Below are positions 12,949 to 17,380 of a stretch of 17,380 nucleotides of DNA, piece by piece (within the stretch, counting starts at the first letter, position 1; every line of letters begins with the position of its first letter). Both the position numbers and the translations under genes were made by a program. The notes beneath the pieces were generated by a model, which was given only the letters and a program-made list of their open reading frames with translations, was not told the origin of the DNA and searched no databases. Source of the DNA: Anaerolineales bacterium (lineage in GTDB: Bacteria; Chloroflexota; Anaerolineae; Anaerolineales; Villigracilaceae); contig JAICRQ010000021.1 in assembly GCA_025966435.1 (NCBI GenBank), positions 1 through 17,380 on the forward strand, in the 5' to 3' direction.

Positions 12949-15237
12949 ATGAATACAAACAGTTCATCAACTCGTCGTTTTACTGATTATGTCTTGCCTT
13001 CTTTTGTCCTTGGAGTTCTTTTAATTTATACATATGCCAAATTCTTTGAGCATCCTTACACCGGGTTCCGTCTTGACTCAGCTGGTAAAGTTTTCCTTAT
13101 TTTTGTGGAGCAGGAGACAGAACCTATACTGCAAGTCGGGGATCAAGTAATCGAGATCGACTCTGTTAGGTGGGAAGATTACAGTGAAGATTTACGCTTG
13201 AAAATTTTCGAGAACGCAACGCCCGGCAAGATCATTGATCTTCTGGTGGAACGGGAGAATCAAACTATCTTAATCCCCTGGATAGTTGCCGGCCCCAACC
13301 TCGGTGAAATCCGCGATTTGCTAATTAGCGAGGGCTGGTTGGGATTTTTCTTTTGGATAGCAGGAACCTTTGCCTTGCTCACCCTGCGCCCAAGGGATAC
13401 ACGTTGGCGGCTTTTCATTGCTTTTAACTACTTGACAGCAACGTTTTTAGTCATTGGAAGTGGCGTTTCGTTCTACCATATTTGGGAGAGTGCCATCCTG
13501 ATGAGAGTCCTTGTTTGGTTTTGTATCCCAGTCTACTTGCATTTGCACTGGCTTTTCCCTAAACCCTTGAGTCGTCTTCCAAAAACTATCCTTTGGCTGG
13601 GTTATTTAGGTATTGGTCTTCTTGCGATTGCCCAGTGGTTCGATGCGCTTCCTAATGATCTTTTTTTTCTTGGATACTTTCTGGCTGTATTAGGAAATGT
13701 CATCCTTCTTATTTTCCACGCTGTGAAACAACCTGAAACAAGACGTGATCTAGGTGTGTTGCTATTGATCCTAGTGATTGCTTTTCTCCCTTCTGTTGTG
13801 ATAGGCATCGTTGGGGGATTTGTGACCGAGGAATTAGCACCGTGGCAGCCCTGGGTTGGTGGTAGCGCGCTATTGAGTCTTCCTCTTTTCCCTGTGGCGT
13901 ATGTCTATGCAGTTCATCGTCGTCGCTTGGGGAACTTGGAATTGCGCGTTAACAATCTGCTTTCATCCTTTACGTTCATAACGTTGATTGGGACAATAGC
14001 GCTTGCTTCCATGATAATACTGGCAGGGCAATTTTCGCTAGCTGGGGCAAGTGTTATTTTTAGTGGCATTGGATTTCTTACTGCTTCTATCCTTGTCTTT
14101 TTAGGGTTTGCTCCTTTTCAAGCTTTCTTTGAACGTCGTATCCTTGGTGTTCCATTGCCGTCAAAACGCCTGCTGGAGTCCTTTTCCACTCACATCACTA
14201 CAAGCCTTTCCCAGAGCGATTTGATCCGTGTTCTGCAGGAGGAGGTTTTCCCCAGTCTCTTAATTCGTCAGTTTGCTTTTCTCCATTATGACCAGGGCTC
14301 GCTAAACGTCCTTTCCACAATGGGATTGCATCAGGAGCCTCTGCCTGGTCAACAGGATGTATCGTACTTAATGGAGCAATCCGGGAAATATCGCTCCCCA
14401 GACCTCACGACAGGAGATCCATCGTTTGCCTGGGTGCGCCTCATCCTGCCTCTCAGGCTGGGTAACCAGTTACATGGATTCTGGCTGCTCGGCCGCCGCG
14501 ACCCCGATGACTTCTATTCCCATCAAGAGATTCTGACTCTGACTTCTCTTGCCAACCTGACGGCGATTGCCTTGAGCAACATCCTCCAAACGGAACGCCT
14601 CACGTCTATGTATCAGGCAAACATCAACCGTTATGAAGAGGAACGTGTGAGTCTGGCGCGTGACCTGCACGATAGCATCTTGAATGAGCTGGCGGCATTG
14701 CCCATCCGCAGTGACGCGCCTGTTTTTTCTCCCTCCTTCCAGGATGCGTACGACAGAATCTCTGACCATCTTCGTGAAATCACCCATCACTTACGACCCT
14801 CGATGCTGTCCTTCGGGTTAAAGCTGGCACTGGAGTCGTATGCAGACAACCTGAGGCAAAGGAACCTGGACTCTGTGGAGATCCTTACAAATATCCAGGC
14901 AGATAGCGAGTGCCGGTATCCGCTCATGATCGAGAGCAACATCTACCGAATTGTGCAGGAAGCCTGCGAGAATTCGCTGCGCTATGCGCAGGCGAAAACA
15001 TTATCCATTTCTGGGAACTTGGCTGAAAATCAAATCGAACTCCAGGTTGCCGATGATGGGGTGGGACTCGATCCGAATACCAGTCTTAACTTCAATGACC
15101 TGCTGACTCACAGACATTTTGGCCTGGCAGGGATGCACGAGCGGGCAAGCGTGATCGGCGCGGAGCTGCACATCGTTTCCAAACCCAATGAAGGGACACA
15201 GATACATCTAACATGGCAGTCGAAAGAGAATATTTAG
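12949..15237 (+). CDS. ComP-like PDZ-containing membrane sensor histidine kinase (HisKA_3)
   Basis: The 762-residue kinase has TM1 (about 11-30), a PDZ-like domain (about 33-115, with VFLIFVEQETEP and LQVGDQVIEID) outside the membrane, then nine more hydrophobic segments between 130 and 395. A GAF-like region (about 415-555) and a linker helix follow. The dimerisation/phospho-acceptor box is SLARDLHDSILNELA with His574, the HisKA_3 type. The ATP-binding domain has an N box with Asn675 (IVQEACENSLRYAQA), DDGVGL and FGLAGMHERA. B. subtilis ComP (about 769 residues) has the same order: TM, PDZ-like loop, many TMs, HisKA_3, ATPase. The ATG at 12949 has no strong ribosome-binding site; a TTG at 12907 is the alternative. 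It would sense the modified peptide and phosphorylate the NarL-type regulator. The 5' half is visibly more A/T-rich than the 3' half. Confidence 0.85.
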   Translation: MNTNSSSTRRFTDYVLPSFVLGVLLIYTYAKFFEHPYTGFRLDSAGKVFLIFVEQETEPILQVGDQVIEIDSVRWEDYSEDLRLKIFENATPGKIIDLLVERENQTILIPWIVAGPNLGEIRDLLISEGWLGFFFWIAGTFALLTLRPRDTRWRLFIAFNYLTATFLVIGSGVSFYHIWESAILMRVLVWFCIPVYLHLHWLFPKPLSRLPKTILWLGYLGIGLLAIAQWFDALPNDLFFLGYFLAVLGNVILLIFHAVKQPETRRDLGVLLLILVIAFLPSVVIGIVGGFVTEELAPWQPWVGGSALLSLPLFPVAYVYAVHRRRLGNLELRVNNLLSSFTFITLIGTIALASMIILAGQFSLAGASVIFSGIGFLTASILVFLGFAPFQAFFERRILGVPLPSKRLLESFSTHITTSLSQSDLIRVLQEEVFPSLLIRQFAFLHYDQGSLNVLSTMGLHQEPLPGQQDVSYLMEQSGKYRSPDLTTGDPSFAWVRLILPLRLGNQLHGFWLLGRRDPDDFYSHQEILTLTSLANLTAIALSNILQTERLTSMYQANINRYEEERVSLARDLHDSILNELAALPIRSDAPVFSPSFQDAYDRISDHLREITHHLRPSMLSFGLKLALESYADNLRQRNLDSVEILTNIQADSECRYPLMIESNIYRIVQEACENSLRYAQAKTLSISGNLAENQIELQVADDGVGLDPNTSLNFNDLLTHRHFGLAGMHERASVIGAELHIVSKPNEGTQIHLTWQSKENI

Positions 15238-15336
15238 TTGTTAAGGTTCAGTCATGCCAGCGGGCTTCTTGATAGCCGTATGCACGTTGATAGCTGCGTT
15301 ATACAGGTGGATACAAGTCAAATCCATAGCTTTTTG

Positions 15337-15363
15337 CTTGAATTTCTCAAGTAATACTTGAAT
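15337..15363. promoter_or_regulatory. CTTGA half-site cluster upstream of the HTH-membrane gene
   Basis: CTTGAAT occurs at 15337-15343 and again at 15357-15363, with an inverted TCAAG at 15347-15351. The cluster ends 16 bases before the GTG start of an XRE-type protein and could be its own operator. The remaining sequence of the 142-base gap shows no clear promoter or terminator. Confidence 0.3.
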
Positions 15364-15379
15364 CCGGGAAATTGCCTTC

Positions 15380-16519
15380 GTGAATACCTTTGGTGAAACC
15401 CTTCGCAGATTACGGCGGATAAGTCGCGATCCTGAGAACCCCGGGCAGCCTCTTTCGCAGGCTCATCTGGGTGAGTTGATCGGTCATACAATGAGCGATC
15501 GAGGGGTTACTGGTGCGGCAATCAGTGAGTGGGAACGCGGGAAGAGCAGAATCAAAGCAGAGGATCGTGATGTGCTACTGGCGCTTGTTAATGTTCTCTA
15601 CAAATGCGGTGGAATCAAGACATACCTTGATGCCAATGAGCTGCTGGAGGCGGGAAATTACCGGGCACTGAACGTCAGAGAAACGCAGGCAGTCTTTGGA
15701 TCTGTTGCTGTTGAATTAAAGGCAGAATCCCCCCATCATGATCCAGAGAAGCCTAAACCCCTTGTTTCACTTTTAATACAGCGGCTTTTATCCATATCAG
15801 ATCCTGAATTCCAAAACTTAATGGACAAAGCCGAAAAAGGTCCGCCTCCTACCTGGCCGCGAGTCCTTGCTGCGTTCATGAGAAAAACCTCAGAGAGGGT
15901 CTCTTTCACCCCAAAGATTGTGCTCTGGATGGGCATCTGGGGGATGGCCTGGTGGTTGATCACTCCGTCCATGCGATGGCCGTTCGAAAACCGAGTTGTT
16001 GCTCTAGAAGCAATCGGAATGTATGTTGTTGGGAGTCTTGTTGTTCCCCTCTTGATTGGAACGCTCGTTGATACAAAGCATAATGAATATTGGCAAGCGC
16101 AAGAGCTGGCAGATTCCAGACTTCTGCGTCTGTACACATATCAAGGCGCTGGAATTGGCTTTAATCTTGGCTACTTCTTTGTCCTTCCCCTGGTTCTTAT
16201 CTGGCATTATCTAAATCTGGGACCGTCCGTCTGGCTTGAAATCATTGCTGTTACCCTGGGGCTGGTTCTGGGGAATATGTCTGCGCGGGTGGTCCCACAT
16301 AACCTTTGGCTGGCGTATCGTCGTTTGCATCTCACAGATGGCGCCATATTTTTTGTTGTAGCATTCATTGGACCCTTGTGGGGAATCTTTTTTCTGGAGT
16401 ATTACTCAGTTCTTTTGACACCGTTTTGGGGAGGCATAGTTATTTTGGCAGCGCTCCTGCTGTTTATCATCATCCCAATCGGACAATCGAAGAAAAAGAC
16501 GGATACAGAACAAGCATAA
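15380..16519 (+). CDS. XRE-type HTH domain fused to a six-segment membrane domain
   Basis: The 379-residue protein begins with a Cro/CI-type helix-turn-helix (about 5-75), including LSQAHLGELIGH and GAAISEWERGKSRI. After a charged linker (about 95-170) six hydrophobic stretches follow (about 175-192, 205-230, 255-277, 282-303, 320-341, 345-367), ending in a lysine-rich cytoplasmic tail. It is probably a membrane-anchored transcription regulator sensing an unknown signal. Translation starts with GTG at 15380; the Shine-Dalgarno is weak. It lies 142 bases after the ComP-like gene on the same strand with no terminator between, so it may be cotranscribed with it and take part in the peptide response, for instance in immunity or signal sensing. 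No enzyme motif was recognised in the membrane part. Confidence 0.7.
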   Translation: MNTFGETLRRLRRISRDPENPGQPLSQAHLGELIGHTMSDRGVTGAAISEWERGKSRIKAEDRDVLLALVNVLYKCGGIKTYLDANELLEAGNYRALNVRETQAVFGSVAVELKAESPHHDPEKPKPLVSLLIQRLLSISDPEFQNLMDKAEKGPPPTWPRVLAAFMRKTSERVSFTPKIVLWMGIWGMAWWLITPSMRWPFENRVVALEAIGMYVVGSLVVPLLIGTLVDTKHNEYWQAQELADSRLLRLYTYQGAGIGFNLGYFFVLPLVLIWHYLNLGPSVWLEIIAVTLGLVLGNMSARVVPHNLWLAYRRLHLTDGAIFFVVAFIGPLWGIFFLEYYSVLLTPFWGGIVILAALLLFIIIPIGQSKKKTDTEQA

Positions 16520-16583
16520 CCTTAAATAAAACAACCGCGTTCAATATTTTAAGCCAAGCGCCAGCTTTGCGTAGGAACAGGCG

Positions 16584-16592
16584 TGCTATAAT
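16584..16592 (+). promoter_or_regulatory. Extended -10 promoter of dnaE
   Basis: TGC followed by consensus TATAAT (16587-16592) is an extended -10 element; no good -35 lies at 17 bases. Transcription would start near 16599, leaving a leader of about 77 bases before the dnaE ATG. Confidence 0.55.
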
Positions 16593-16675
16593 CGCGGTCG
16601 GTTCAATTGTCACATTGTTTGGTTGTTGTATCGTCCAACTCCCAGGCTGACACACTCCCCGAATCCGAATCCAAT

Positions 16676-17380
16676 ATGTCCTTTGCCCACCTCCACGTCC
16701 ACACGGAATACTCCATGCTCGATGGCTTCTCGAACATTAAGAAGCTGGTGAGGCGTGTGCAGGAGTTGAACATGCCGGCCGTGGCGATTACCGACCACGG
16801 CACGATGTTTGGGGTGATCGATTTTTACAAAGCGGCGAAGGATGCCGGGGTCAAGCCAATCATCGGAGTGGAAGCGTACATGGCAGCCCGCGGCATGGCG
16901 GACCGCGATCCCAAGCTGGATCGTTCTTCTTTCCACCTGCTTTTACTTGCTGAGAATGAAACAGGCTACAAGAACCTGCTCAAAATCTCCTCCGCGGCGC
17001 AGCTTGATGGTTTTTACTACTACCCTCGCATCGATCATGACTTTTTAGCGGCACATTCGGAAGGAATCATCTGCACCTCCGGGTGTATGTCCGCCGAAAT
17101 CCCGCGTGCGCTGCTGAACGATAATCCTGAAGAAGCGGTCAGGCGCATGAACTGGTATTACGATGTTTTCGGTCCCGACCGCTTTTTTGTCGAGTTGCAG
17201 CAGCATAACATCAAAGAAATCACGGATTTGAACCGTAAATTGATGGAGATGGGGGCACGTTACTCCGCGAAATATATCGCGACGAATGATGTCCACTACA
17301 TCAACCAGAGCGACTCGCGCTTGCAGGACATCCTGCTCGCCATTCAGACCAACACACTGCTCAGCGACCCGGACCGTATG
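16676..17380 (+). CDS. dnaE: DNA polymerase III alpha subunit, 3'-truncated by window edge
   Basis: The frame is open from the ATG at 16676 to the window end (235 codons), covering the N-terminal PHP domain and the start of the next region. PHP motifs are intact: HLHVHTEYSMLDG (His7, His9), ITDHGTM (Asp40, His41), and TNDVHY. The segments IIGVEAY and HLLLLAENETGYKNLLKI are typical of bacterial DnaE. DnaE is the catalytic subunit of the replicative polymerase; an intact PHP domain often means built-in metal-dependent proofreading or structural function. No Shine-Dalgarno is obvious before the ATG. Because PolC has a different N-terminus, DnaE is favoured. Confidence 0.93.
   Translation, partial: MSFAHLHVHTEYSMLDGFSNIKKLVRRVQELNMPAVAITDHGTMFGVIDFYKAAKDAGVKPIIGVEAYMAARGMADRDPKLDRSSFHLLLLAENETGYKNLLKISSAAQLDGFYYYPRIDHDFLAAHSEGIICTSGCMSAEIPRALLNDNPEEAVRRMNWYYDVFGPDRFFVELQQHNIKEITDLNRKLMEMGARYSAKYIATNDVHYINQSDSRLQDILLAIQTNTLLSDPDRM

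Overview
The window looks like chromosomal DNA of a Chloroflexota bacterium, most likely an Anaerolineae-type lineage. This is inferred from gene content: a very large MalT-like STAND/TPR regulator ending in a BTAD domain, a PAS-GAF-HD-GYP protein next to a small 'ALHRLFAAAVV'-type protein, moderate GC content, and tRNA genes without encoded CCA. No 16S or other marker gene fixes the taxonomy.

Layout. 1-3224: housekeeping and catabolic genes on the + strand: the 3' part of hutI (histidine degradation), rocF (arginase), a single-receiver response regulator that appears leaderless, and an inositol-monophosphatase-family gene. 3334-6543: a 1069-residue ATPase/TPR/SARP-BTAD transcriptional activator. 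6544-6942: a non-coding stretch with hairpins and a 12-bp tandem repeat. 6943-8997: an unusual cassette of a 49-residue peptide with a 12-residue Met-Pro-Ala-Asp-Gly5-Arg3 repeat, a 92-residue protein resembling RiPP-precursor leaders, and a PAS-GAF-HD-GYP signalling protein. 9021-10544: tRNA-Arg(GCG) with promoter and terminator, surE, a thioredoxin gene (- strand) and tRNA-Lys(UUU) with promoter. 10921-15237: a four-gene quorum-sensing-like locus. 15380-16519: a GTG-start gene for an XRE-type HTH domain fused to six membrane segments. 16676-end: the 5' part of dnaE.

The most notable region is 10921-15237. It holds the four parts of the Bacillus ComQXPA pheromone system, rearranged: a NarL/LuxR-type response regulator (ComA-like, 224 aa, +), an isoprenyl-diphosphate-synthase-fold enzyme with both Asp-rich motifs (ComQ-like, 323 aa, -), a 55-codon gene with tryptophans near its C-terminus (ComX-like, -), and a ten-TM, PDZ-containing HisKA_3 histidine kinase (ComP-like, 762 aa, +). 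The inferred circuit is: the peptide is prenylated on Trp by the synthase, cleaved and exported; the kinase senses it and phosphorylates the regulator, which probably acts on the divergent control region between peptide and kinase genes. That region carries three TTGTGAA-type sites and a good promoter. A strong hairpin between peptide and synthase genes may set their ratio. ComQXPA is established in Bacillus and other Firmicutes; a copy in this background would be a notable extension. The assignment rests on architecture and gene neighbourhood, not on a similarity search.

A second candidate novelty is the Gly-repeat peptide cassette at 6943-7392. All differences among its DNA repeats are synonymous, which argues strongly that the peptide is made and selected.
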